From Spirochaetota bacterium (GTDB lineage: Bacteria; Spirochaetota; Spirochaetia; DSM-27196; PWMO01): a stretch of DNA of 34,566 bases. Shown here in pieces: positions 8,097 to 14,554 of this stretch. The position numbers and the translations under genes are program-made. Each line of letters starts with the position of its first letter. Positions within the stretch are counted from its first letter, which is position 1. Location of the stretch: assembly GCA_009908735.1 (NCBI GenBank), contig JAAAOR010000024.1, forward strand, positions 1-34,566, given 5' to 3'. The notes below the pieces were generated by a model. It was given only the letters and a program-made list of their open reading frames with translations. It had not been told where the DNA came from and did no database searches.

Positions 8097-8632
8097 ACAT
8101 CTACTTCAGCGGCATGATCGGGTCGGGGAAAACGACCATCGGGGCCGCCTTCGCCGAGCGGCTCTCACTTCCCGTCTTCGACCTCGACCGTGAGATGGAT
8201 ACCGAGCTCGGGTATTCTTTCCACCGCCTGGTGCAGGAGCGGGGCTGGCTTCCCTTTCGCGAACTCGAGTACTCTATCTGCAAGCGTTTTGCGGGCATGA
8301 GCGGTGCCGTTTGCTGTCTCGGGGGCGGGACGGTACGCTACGAGTGGAACGTCGACCTGCTGCGCGCCTCCGGGATCACCATCTATCTCGAGGCAGCGCC
8401 GGACACTCTCATCGAGCGCGTACGCCTCGCCGACCGCCCCCGGGTCAACGCCGGCGCGACCCTCGAAGAAGATGTACACCGGATCTGGACCGAGCACCGG
8501 CAGAAGTACCTAGACGCTGCAGACGTCGTCTTCCGCTCCGATGAGGCCCCAATAGAGGAATCGGCCGACCGGCTCGTGGAGCTACTGCGAAGCCGGCCGG
8601 ACGTATCACAACAACTCAAGTTTGGCCGCTAG
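8093..8632 (+). CDS. aroK: Shikimate kinase
   Basis: This is a 179-residue P-loop kinase of the shikimate kinase family, transferring phosphate from ATP to the 3-hydroxyl of shikimate in aromatic amino-acid synthesis. Walker A is SGMIGSGKTT. The substrate aspartate pair is in FDLDREMD and the shikimate Arg in WLPFRELE. The GGG loop is CLGGGTVRYEWN, the lid Arg-Pro is ADRPRV, and the adenine/late motif is RQKYLDAADVVF. All residues expected of a working enzyme are visible. The start is GTG 8093, overlapping the previous stop (GTGA), so translation is probably coupled to the UroD-like gene. Its place behind a transporter is odd for a housekeeping aro gene; a related small-molecule kinase remains possible. 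The 3' end overlaps the convergent RHH gene by 17 bp. Confidence 0.8.
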   Translation: MNIYFSGMIGSGKTTIGAAFAERLSLPVFDLDREMDTELGYSFHRLVQERGWLPFRELEYSICKRFAGMSGAVCCLGGGTVRYEWNVDLLRASGITIYLEAAPDTLIERVRLADRPRVNAGATLEEDVHRIWTEHRQKYLDAADVVFRSDEAPIEESADRLVELLRSRPDVSQQLKFGR

Positions 8633-8900
8633 GCTCGTAGTGGTCCACGTCACACACGAGATGCGCCTCATGACAGCTGTCGCACTGCTCTACATGGTGA
8701 TGCTCCGCGAAGCTTTGCCAGTGCTCCTGCTGACTGGGCGTGAGAATGCCGGTGCCCTGGCAGAGTGGACAAGTGCTGTCGAGCGCCGAGAGAATGGCGC
8801 GGCGGATGAACTCGCTGCGGTTGCGGATGCCGGACATTGCCTCCGAAAGCGACTCGTCTACTTTAAAGGTGATGACCTCTTCTTTTTTCGTGTGTTTCAT
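8616..8900 (-). CDS. Ribbon-helix-helix regulator with Cys/His metal-binding tail
   Basis: This 94-residue protein has an N-terminal CopG/NikR-like ribbon-helix-helix fold (about 7-40: EEVITFKVDESLSEAM, then RNRSEFIRRAIL, the typical helix-turn-helix pair). A short C-terminal module rich in metal ligands follows: C44PLC47, H60, H67-H69, C73DSC76H, H80, C83 and H87. Two CxxC pairs suggest one or two zinc sites. I recall similar small RHH proteins with CPLCxGTG in anaerobic bacteria, without an assigned function. Here it lies upstream of dps-znuABC, divergently oriented, so a zinc-sensing repressor is my inference. The start ATG has GAGGTG 5 bp upstream; TTGTCT-N18-TATACT (8928-8957) is a plausible promoter. 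The end overlaps the shikimate kinase end by 17 bp. Confidence 0.8.
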   Translation of the reverse strand: MKHTKKEEVITFKVDESLSEAMSGIRNRSEFIRRAILSALDSTCPLCQGTGILTPSQQEHWQSFAEHHHVEQCDSCHEAHLVCDVDHYEPSGQT

Positions 8901-8927
8901 TGCTGCACCTCAGTGGTATCAGCGTGG

Positions 8928-8957
8928 AGTATATCAACGTGTGCAGTGTGAAGACAA
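8928..8957 (-). promoter_or_regulatory. Candidate promoter of the RHH regulator
   Basis: On the reverse strand TTGTCT (8957-8952), an 18-bp spacer and TATACT (8933-8928) lie 27 bp before the start codon. The spacer contains CACACTGCACACG, a GT/AC-rich stretch like those in the dps and znuA promoters, but no clean inverted repeat. Confidence 0.45.
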
Positions 8958-9052
8958 CATTCGGGTCGACGAGGCGAAGAGCTTGAGAGAGGCATGCAGT
9001 CGGAGGCCGGGGGCGACGCCATGCAGCGGATCCCGCATACCAACGAAACTGC

Positions 9053-9098
9053 TTGACCGCACACTCTGTGAGCCGTACCTTAATTGTAATCGTTCTTA
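9053..9098 (+). promoter_or_regulatory. dps promoter with downstream iron-storage motif
   Basis: TTGACC (9053-9058), 17-bp spacer and TACCTT (9076-9081). The spacer holds CACACTCTGTG (9060-9070), a short CACA/TGTG repeat. Just after the -10 lies TAATTGTAATCGTTCTTA (9081-9098), which covers the expected transcription start. A near copy lies at the same place before mbfA. A Fur/PerR-like repressor site is inferred. Confidence 0.5.
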
Positions 9099-9123
9099 TT
9101 ATTGATTTTTAGAGGAGGCAACA

Positions 9124-9618
9124 ATGCAAACACTTGAAGGCCGAAAGACAGGAACTGATGTGGGACTCGCAAACGAGGCGACCGAGACGGTTGCGGCGGG
9201 ACTGAACCGGTATCTCTCCGAGCTCCATGTGCTCTATGGAAAACTTCATAACTTTCATTGGAATATCGAGGGAGAAAGCTTCTATACGCTGCACGAGGAG
9301 CTTCAAAGCCTGTATGAAGCGGTTGCCGAGGAAACTGACGACGTTGCCGAGCGAGCCCTCAAGATTGGCCATCGGCCGGTGGCGCGCCTTGCCGACTATG
9401 TCGCCGCCGCTCAGCTCGAGGAGGCGGAAAGCCGCCGCTACACGGGTCAAGAGATCGCCACTACCCTCATCAAGGATTACCGCTATATCGTCAGCGTCCT
9501 TCGCGACCTCATCAAGATTGCGCAGGAAAACGGCGATGAGGGCACTGCCGACGATGCAGTTGGCTGGTTGAAGGACAAGGAAAAGGCAACCTGGATGCTC
9601 ACCGCCTACACCGGCTAA
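9124..9618 (+). CDS. dps: Dps/ferritin-like DNA-protection protein
   Basis: This 164-residue member of the Dps family forms dodecameric shells that oxidise Fe2+ with hydrogen peroxide and store iron in the cytoplasm. Ferroxidase-site blocks are present: LYGKLHNFHWNIEG (the His pair) and LHEELQSLYEAVAEETDDVAER (the acidic residues of the partner subunit). The N-terminal tail of about 20 residues is short and not strongly basic, so DNA binding is uncertain. The ribosome site GAGGAGG lies 5 bp before the ATG. It has its own promoter and a strong terminator (9651-9682), so it is a single-gene unit between the RHH gene and znuA. Regulation by an iron/peroxide repressor is suggested by the motif shared with mbfA. 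Confidence 0.93.
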   Translation: MQTLEGRKTGTDVGLANEATETVAAGLNRYLSELHVLYGKLHNFHWNIEGESFYTLHEELQSLYEAVAEETDDVAERALKIGHRPVARLADYVAAAQLEEAESRRYTGQEIATTLIKDYRYIVSVLRDLIKIAQENGDEGTADDAVGWLKDKEKATWMLTAYTG

Positions 9619-9650
9619 GCGTCCGAAAACGAAGCAGGTAAGAACCCCAG

Positions 9651-9682
9651 AGCCCCGCGCGAAACGCGCGGGGCTAATTTTT
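9651..9682 (+). terminator. Rho-independent terminator after dps
   Basis: A perfect 11-bp GC-rich stem (AGCCCCGCGCG / CGCGCGGGGCT) with an AAA loop is followed by AATTTTT. It is the clearest intrinsic terminator in the window and separates dps from znuA. Confidence 0.95.
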
Positions 9683-9808
9683 GCCCTCGAGACACCTCCG
9701 CCCATAACCTCGCCTTCCACATGGTACATCAGTTGGGGCACAACCACGGGGAGGCCCTGTAGGTGCCCTTTCTCTTTCCGGGAGTACACGTGCCTCGCCC
9801 CCGTGTGG

Positions 9809-9837
9809 TTGACTATGGTAATACTCTGTGTTACTTT
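9809..9837 (+). promoter_or_regulatory. znuA promoter with embedded 17-bp inverted repeat
   Basis: TTGACT (9809-9814), 17-bp spacer and TACTTT (9832-9837). GTAATACTCTGTGTTAC (9818-9834) fills the spacer and enters the -10. It is an inverted repeat with the form GTAAnACnnnGTnTTAC. A repressor bound here would block RNA polymerase, as expected for zinc-repressed uptake. Which protein binds is inferred: the neighbouring RHH protein or a Zur encoded elsewhere. Confidence 0.6.
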
Positions 9838-9869
9838 CCGGCAAGTGACATTATTTACGGGAGGAAACA

Positions 9870-11015
9870 ATGGGGATTCTTTCGATCAGAAAGACACTGA
9901 TTCTTATTCTTTCAATGATGGTGATTGTTTCTCTTGGCGTAGCCTGGGCGGGCGGCGCCGGAGAAAGCGACGCGCATCAGCATGAGGAAGCTGAGGACCA
10001 TCACGAGGACGAACATGGAGAGGAACATCATGACGACCACGATCATGATGCCGATCACGATCATGATCACGAGGACGACCATCATCATGAGGGTGAGATG
10101 TCTCTTCCGCATATCGAGCCCGCGGACCTCGGCGACGGAGCGTCGCTGCAAGTCGTCGCCTCGACGAGCATAGTAGGAGACGTAGTGCGGCAGGTGGCAG
10201 GCTCGGCAGCAACGGTGGATATTCTCATGCGGCGGGGTCAGAGCCCTCACGCCTATGAGCCCACCCCCCGGGAGATGGCACGCGTGGAAGAGTCCTACGT
10301 CGTATTCGTGAACGGTCTCGATCTCGAAGAGACACTGATGAACTCAATCGAGGACGTCGCCGGGTCCTACGTCGTTCCCGTCTCAGCGGGCATAACGGTG
10401 ATAGGCGCCGAGGACGAGCACGATCATGGCGAGGATCACGATGAAGCCGGCGACGATCACGACCACGCCGGCGGCGACCCGCACTTTTGGTTCGACCCCA
10501 CGAACGTCATTACATGGACGGAGAACATCGCCGAGGCCCTGAGCGAGGCCGACCCTTCCAATCGCTCCACCTACGAGGCGAATCGCGACGCCTACATCGC
10601 TGAGCTGGAAGCCCTGGACCTCGAAATTCGGCAGCAGGTCTCCTCCATCCCCCGCGCCCGCCGCAAGCTGGTCGTTGATCACGTGGCGCTCACGTATTTT
10701 GCCGATGAGTACGGATTCGAGATCATCGGAGAGGTCATTCCAAGTGCAACCGACCAAACAGAGCCGTCGGCGCGACACATTGCGAGCCTGACGGAGGTCA
10801 TGCGGGAGGAAGACACAGGTGCCATTTTCGTCGGTGGAACCGCCGGCAGAGGTTTGCGAAATCTGGTAGACTCCGTAGCCAATGAAGTGGGCCAAGACAT
10901 ACAGATCGTGGAGCTCCTCACGGGGTCCCTGGCCTCGGAGGGCAGTCGCGGAGACTCCTATCTGGAGTTCGTTCGCTTCAACACCGAGCAAATCGTCTCG
11001 GCGCTGACTCGCTAG
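9870..11015 (+). CDS. znuA: Zinc ABC transporter substrate-binding protein ZnuA
   Basis: This 381-residue cluster-9 metal-binding lipocalin-independent receptor is exported: residues 1-27 form a signal peptide ending in AWA. The mature N-terminus (about 33-76) is an extreme His/Asp/Glu stretch, and a second His-rich loop (about 177-203) lies inside the fold where ZnuA proteins carry their charged flexible loop. Fold blocks are VVASTSIVGDVVRQVAG, the zinc His in GQSPHAYEPTP, the second His in GDPHFWFDPTN and the third region VVDHVALTYFADEYGF, with Asp in the late GSLASEGSRGDSY block. Together these indicate zinc rather than manganese. GGGAGG lies 7 bp before the ATG. ZnuC and ZnuB follow, forming one operon. 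Confidence 0.95.
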   Translation: MGILSIRKTLILILSMMVIVSLGVAWAGGAGESDAHQHEEAEDHHEDEHGEEHHDDHDHDADHDHDHEDDHHHEGEMSLPHIEPADLGDGASLQVVASTSIVGDVVRQVAGSAATVDILMRRGQSPHAYEPTPREMARVEESYVVFVNGLDLEETLMNSIEDVAGSYVVPVSAGITVIGAEDEHDHGEDHDEAGDDHDHAGGDPHFWFDPTNVITWTENIAEALSEADPSNRSTYEANRDAYIAELEALDLEIRQQVSSIPRARRKLVVDHVALTYFADEYGFEIIGEVIPSATDQTEPSARHIASLTEVMREEDTGAIFVGGTAGRGLRNLVDSVANEVGQDIQIVELLTGSLASEGSRGDSYLEFVRFNTEQIVSALTR

Positions 11016-11041
11016 GAGCAAAGTCTTTAGGAACTGATCGC

Positions 11042-11836
11042 GTGCAAATACTTCAGAAGCTTAACTACGGCGGACGATGCGGTACCCCTGCGGTGCCGCA
11101 CTCCGCCGCTCTTACAGTCACTCACCTTCGGTTTCGCTATCCCGGCTCGGATGCGGAGGTGCTCGACGATGTGTCCTTGTCGGTCGATCCGGGAGAGCGT
11201 GTTGCGCTCGTCGGTCCAAACGGTGCCGGCAAATCTACGCTGCTACACCTCATCCTCGGTATGGAAACGGGACACTCGGGCCACATCGAGGTCTACGGGA
11301 ACCCGGCTCACAAGTGTCGCCATCGGGTGGCGATCGTGCCGCAACGGTCGACGGTAGACTGGCGGTTTCCCGTCACGGTGCGCCAAGTGGTAATGATGGG
11401 GCGCTACGTTCACCTGGGGTGGCTCCGGCGACCCCGCCGAGAGGATCAAGTCCGGGTGGAGGATGCCCTCGAGACCATGGGGATCAGCGATCTGGCGGAG
11501 CGACAGGTGGGAGAGCTCTCAGGCGGACAACAGCAGCGCGTCATGCTTGCCCGAACCCTTGCGCATGATGCGGATCTACTGATCCTCGACGAGCCGTTGA
11601 ACCACGTTGACCTATCAACCCAGGAGCTCATCTTTCACACCCTCGAAAAACTCACCGCCGCCGGTAAGGCGGTCATCGTAAGCACCCACGACCTCGGCGT
11701 CTTGACGGTTCATTTCTCTCGCGCCGTCTTCATGGACCGAAGGATAATCGCGGACGGAGATGTCGAGGACGTAATAACCCCCCAGACGATTGCAGAGGCA
11801 TACGGATTCGAATTCCATAAGGACTACACACCGTGA
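11042..11836 (+). CDS. znuC: Zinc ABC transporter ATPase ZnuC
   Basis: This is the cytoplasmic ATPase of the zinc importer, 264 residues. It has Walker A GPNGAGKST, Q-loop VPQRSTVDWRFP (the usual metal-importer form), signature LSGGQQQRVMLARTL, Walker B LLILDEPLNHVD and switch His in VSTHDLG. The start is GTG 11042, with AGGAA about 8 bp upstream; the first 20 residues are not conserved and GTG 11092 is an alternative without a ribosome site. It follows znuA by 26 bp. Its stop overlaps the znuB start (TGATG). The family also includes manganese importers; the His-rich ZnuA makes zinc the better call. Confidence 0.94.
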   Translation: MQILQKLNYGGRCGTPAVPHSAALTVTHLRFRYPGSDAEVLDDVSLSVDPGERVALVGPNGAGKSTLLHLILGMETGHSGHIEVYGNPAHKCRHRVAIVPQRSTVDWRFPVTVRQVVMMGRYVHLGWLRRPRREDQVRVEDALETMGISDLAERQVGELSGGQQQRVMLARTLAHDADLLILDEPLNHVDLSTQELIFHTLEKLTAAGKAVIVSTHDLGVLTVHFSRAVFMDRRIIADGDVEDVITPQTIAEAYGFEFHKDYTP

Positions 11837-12681
11837 TGGAGCTTATCCTTGAACCTCTCTCCTACGCGTTTGTCTTGCGGGGCCTCGCGGCAGGGATGCT
11901 TGCCGCTCTCTCCTGCGCGCTACTCAGCGCATTCGTCGTGTGGCGTGGCATGGCCTTCCTGGGCAGCGCGCTTGCCCACGCAATACTCCCCGGAATCGTC
12001 CTTGCTTTCGCGCTCGGATTCAGCCTATTCTTCGGCGCTCTCGGCGCCGCGATCGTTGCGGTCGTGCTCATCGGCGCGATTTCGGGACAGCGGCGGCTGA
12101 AGGAGGACACGGCCATCGGCATCGTCTTCTCCGGTTTCTTTGCCCTCGGCGTACTCGTTATGAGTAAGATCACAACCTACCAGGATCTCGGAAACATTCT
12201 GTTCGGAAATATCCTCGGGGTGGCCTCTTCCGATCTGGTTATCATGTCGGTGGTAGTACTGATCACCGTCGTGGTACTGGCAGGTTCCTACAAAGAGTTG
12301 GTGGTTACCTCCTTCGACCCGGCGCACTCAGTCGCGATTGGCCTCTCGCCCTCGGCCATACGGTATCTGCTTCTCCTTCTCCTTGCCCTGACCACCGTGG
12401 TCGCTATTCAGACCGTCGGGGTTATTCTCGTGCTCTCGCTTCTCGTTACCCCCGGGGCGGCGGCCTCCATGCTCTCCAAGCGCCTGCGGATCATCACGAT
12501 ACTGTCCGTCCTGATGTCTCTTGCAGCCACGCTCATCGGCTTCTACGTCTCCTACTACGCGGACGTCGCATCCGGCCCGGCCATCGTATTGACTTTGACA
12601 CTGTTTTTCGGCGTCACGTTCGCCTCCGCTCAGATCAGACTTAGACGGAGACGCGTCGCTTTCGGTGGACAATCCTCATAG
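11836..12681 (+). CDS. znuB: Zinc ABC transporter permease ZnuB
   Basis: This 281-residue inner-membrane permease of the ABC-3 family has about 8-9 hydrophobic segments. Family blocks are RGLAAGMLAALSCALLSAFVV at the start, FLGSALAHAILPGIVLAF, then VVAIQTVGVILVLSLLVTPGAAA near 190-215. It would form the channel of the zinc importer with ZnuC. The ATG at 11836 overlaps the znuC stop; GTG 11833 directly before it is an equal alternative. The C-terminus is short and basic. It ends the operon; no clear terminator follows, and the DNA downstream changes in character. Confidence 0.93.
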   Translation: MELILEPLSYAFVLRGLAAGMLAALSCALLSAFVVWRGMAFLGSALAHAILPGIVLAFALGFSLFFGALGAAIVAVVLIGAISGQRRLKEDTAIGIVFSGFFALGVLVMSKITTYQDLGNILFGNILGVASSDLVIMSVVVLITVVVLAGSYKELVVTSFDPAHSVAIGLSPSAIRYLLLLLLALTTVVAIQTVGVILVLSLLVTPGAAASMLSKRLRIITILSVLMSLAATLIGFYVSYYADVASGPAIVLTLTLFFGVTFASAQIRLRRRRVAFGGQSS

Positions 12682-12709
12682 TCCGAGATGAGCATCCCGT
12701 AACGATCTC

Positions 12710-12880
12710 TTACCCTTCCTCGGCAAACACCCCTGCGGGCGATACGACCAGCTCCGTCACCGCCACTGCCGTGACCGTGTCTTGCGGGCCAAAGACGCCG
12801 AAATAGCACAGCGCATCGGTCGGAAAGGATCGCGACTCAGCCCAGCGTCCATTGCTACTGTAGCGCCAGGATCGGCGCAT
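12710..12880 (-). pseudogene. Possible gene fragment, 56 codons
   Basis: Between znuB and the DUF3177 gene (12682-13049, 368 bp) no intact gene is visible. The reverse strand holds one open stretch that reads like protein: ATG at 12880, then RRSWRYSSNGRWAESR and DALCYFGVFGPQDTV, ending at a TAA. There is no ribosome site, and the frame is closed by a stop upstream of the ATG. I do not recognise it. It could be the tail of a transferred gene whose front was lost, or a chance open frame. The remaining bases show no repeat or clear promoter. Confidence 0.3.
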
Positions 12881-13049
12881 AACGGCAGCCGATCTCGCGC
12901 TTGCGCCGGAAGGTTACTTTTCCTATAGTTTATCAGGCGGATGAACGGAAACTACGGAATGGGGGAATTGCATCCCGCTGGGAACGCGGAACTTTGACGT
13001 ATTTCTTGGGATGCCATGGGTAGTCATTAACTCATCAACCTGACGCGAT

Positions 13050-13637
13050 ATGGAGCTGCTGGATTGGCATCGCGTGGCGTACGGCGAATTTGCATTTGCC
13101 ACGGCCACACTCATCATTGTACCGTTGCTGTTGCTGCTGGCATCGATCCGCGTGCCCGAGGCACGCGTACGCATGCTGGCCTACTGGCGGGCGGCCGCAC
13201 TGCTGGGCATCACCGTGTATCTCTGGATTGCAGAGATGCCCATGGGTTTCATAACCGGCGTGGCTGCCAGGGCGATCATTCCGCTGGTGCTGTGGCGCGG
13301 CGACGTAGGCGCGACCTGGAGTACGGCACTGCCTGCGCCCGACTCATGGCAGGCCCGTGTGTATCGCCTTTGGTGGTACTTTGTTGTGGTTTACTCGGCC
13401 GCCGGACTCCTGTCGATGCTCCCTCTGTTATCGTGCGCATTTACCGGAGGTGTCGCCGCATCGTGCCGGGCATGGTACGGCCCACCCCAAGCGTATGCCT
13501 CCCTCTTCCACCCGAATGCCGACTGGTGGATGCTCGGACGATGGGCATGGGTGGCACTCAGCATGTATAGCATCTATCTGGCGGCAACGATCTACCGCTT
13601 GCGTCGGCGCAAATCGTGGCGCCGGCTGTCGAAGTAG
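13050..13637 (+). CDS. DUF3177-like membrane protein
   Basis: This is a 195-residue integral membrane protein with four or five hydrophobic segments (about 15-33, 48-66, 70-82, 110-130 and 164-180) and a basic C-terminus (RLRRRKSWRR). Blocks recalled from DUF3177 proteins are LAYWRAAALLGITVYLWIAE, the cysteine-containing LLSCAFTGGVAASC and WYGPPQAYASLFHPN. As I recall, DUF3177 is nearly confined to cyanobacteria and its function is unknown. The two conserved cysteines flanking a loop may pair. Leucine is coded mostly by CTG, whereas flanking genes favour CTC, and the start has no ribosome site, in contrast to neighbours. Transfer into this genome is the likely explanation. It sits alone between znuB and an opposite-strand phosphoesterase. 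Confidence 0.7.
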   Translation: MELLDWHRVAYGEFAFATATLIIVPLLLLLASIRVPEARVRMLAYWRAAALLGITVYLWIAEMPMGFITGVAARAIIPLVLWRGDVGATWSTALPAPDSWQARVYRLWWYFVVVYSAAGLLSMLPLLSCAFTGGVAASCRAWYGPPQAYASLFHPNADWWMLGRWAWVALSMYSIYLAATIYRLRRRKSWRRLSK

Positions 13638-13937
13638 CCGGCAGAACAGGAATTGTGGTTACATGCCTCAAATTAACATGAGTACAGGGCGTGCCGATGT
13701 GTTGCATCGGGCTGTTCCAAGCCGAGACAAACCGACCGAGAGGTCTCCGGCGAGGACTGGACGCTGTAGAGTACGCTACGCTGGGGTGGGTAGACTGTTT
13801 CAACAACCGGAGGAGCGTCCGGGCGGATCCAAGACGCGGCAGGTCGCAAACCGCTAATACGGAGCGCCACAGAAGGCCTACCCGCGGCGGACCGTCCTGA
13901 CACCTTCGCTTCCGGATTGCTTCGGTATACGAAGCCG
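13638..13937. other. 300-bp gene-free stretch of unknown role
   Basis: No convincing coding frame was found on either strand. Complementary segments are visible: GGGTAG (13788-13793) with CTACCC (13878-13883), a hairpin CCGGA/TCCGG (13807-13822), and GCGG (13836-13839) with CCGC (13851-13854). They nest, so a folded RNA of about 95 nt is conceivable, but short pairings like these arise by chance in GC-rich DNA. A 6-bp hairpin (13919-13935, GCTTCG/CGAAGC) directly follows the phosphoesterase stop on the other strand and may be a weak terminator. Confidence 0.25.
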
Positions 13938-14432
13938 CTACGCAAGTTCGACGTGCTCGAAACCGTTGGTCTCGGTGTCGTAGATTCCGTAGCTTGGATC
14001 ACCAAAGCGGCCCATTATTTCCCCGGGATTTGCCCAAAGGGTCGTGCCGAGAGTCTGGATGTTCCGCGTGTGATCGTGACCGCTGAAGACCGCGTCGTAG
14101 GCGCCGCTCTGCGCCAGGCGGCGGGCGACATCCGGGTAATGATTGAGCGCGACATGCCGGCCGCCGAGCTCGAGCTCGGCGAGATGCGCGTAGAGCGTCA
14201 CATGAGCCATCCCGCCGGCAATCTGCGACAACAAAAATTGATCGCCGTCATTGTTGCCGAATATCGCATGAAGGGCCCCTGAGAAGCCATCGCCCATCTG
14301 CTTCAGGGTAAACGGCGCGCAAAAGTCGCCGAGAAATAGCAACGTCTCGAGTCCACGGTTGCGGATGTCGGTTAGCGCTCGTTCGAGATTCCCGAGATTG
14401 TCATGTATGTCGCTGGTTACTGCAATTCGCAT
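13938..14432 (-). CDS. Calcineurin-like phosphoesterase, YfcE/MJ0936 type
   Basis: This 164-residue single-domain metallophosphoesterase has the full dinuclear-metal set: D8-x-H10 in TSDIHDN, GD in LFLGDFCAP, GNND, a His in VALNHYPD, and GHDHTR near residue 120. YfcE-like enzymes hydrolyse phosphodiesters such as bis-pNPP in vitro, and their natural substrates are mostly unknown; some act on 2',3'-cyclic nucleotides. It would be cytoplasmic. The start ATG has AAGGAG about 9 bp upstream. It is divergent from the GGDEF gene, with 122 bp between the start codons. Nothing suggests it degrades c-di-GMP, which needs EAL or HD-GYP folds. Confidence 0.88.
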   Translation of the reverse strand: MRIAVTSDIHDNLGNLERALTDIRNRGLETLLFLGDFCAPFTLKQMGDGFSGALHAIFGNNDGDQFLLSQIAGGMAHVTLYAHLAELELGGRHVALNHYPDVARRLAQSGAYDAVFSGHDHTRNIQTLGTTLWANPGEIMGRFGDPSYGIYDTETNGFEHVELA

Positions 14433-14554
14433 CGTTACGCGCTCCTTAGTCGGTTTCAGTCGCTACCGACAGCCTATGGAGTTGGGGCCACGGGCGTCAA
14501 CCACGGGAATACCCCATGGTTTTTTGCCGAATAGTTGCTACATTGGGGGCAGAG

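Noticed and set aside
10000..10110. Tandem repeat or CRISPR-like array of CATGATCACGA-type units
   Set aside because: The repetition comes from the His/Asp-rich codons of the ZnuA tail; there are no regular spacers.
13800..13890. RNase P RNA
   Set aside because: Two short blocks look similar to conserved RNase P regions, but the order is wrong, the distal conserved segments are missing and the space is too short.
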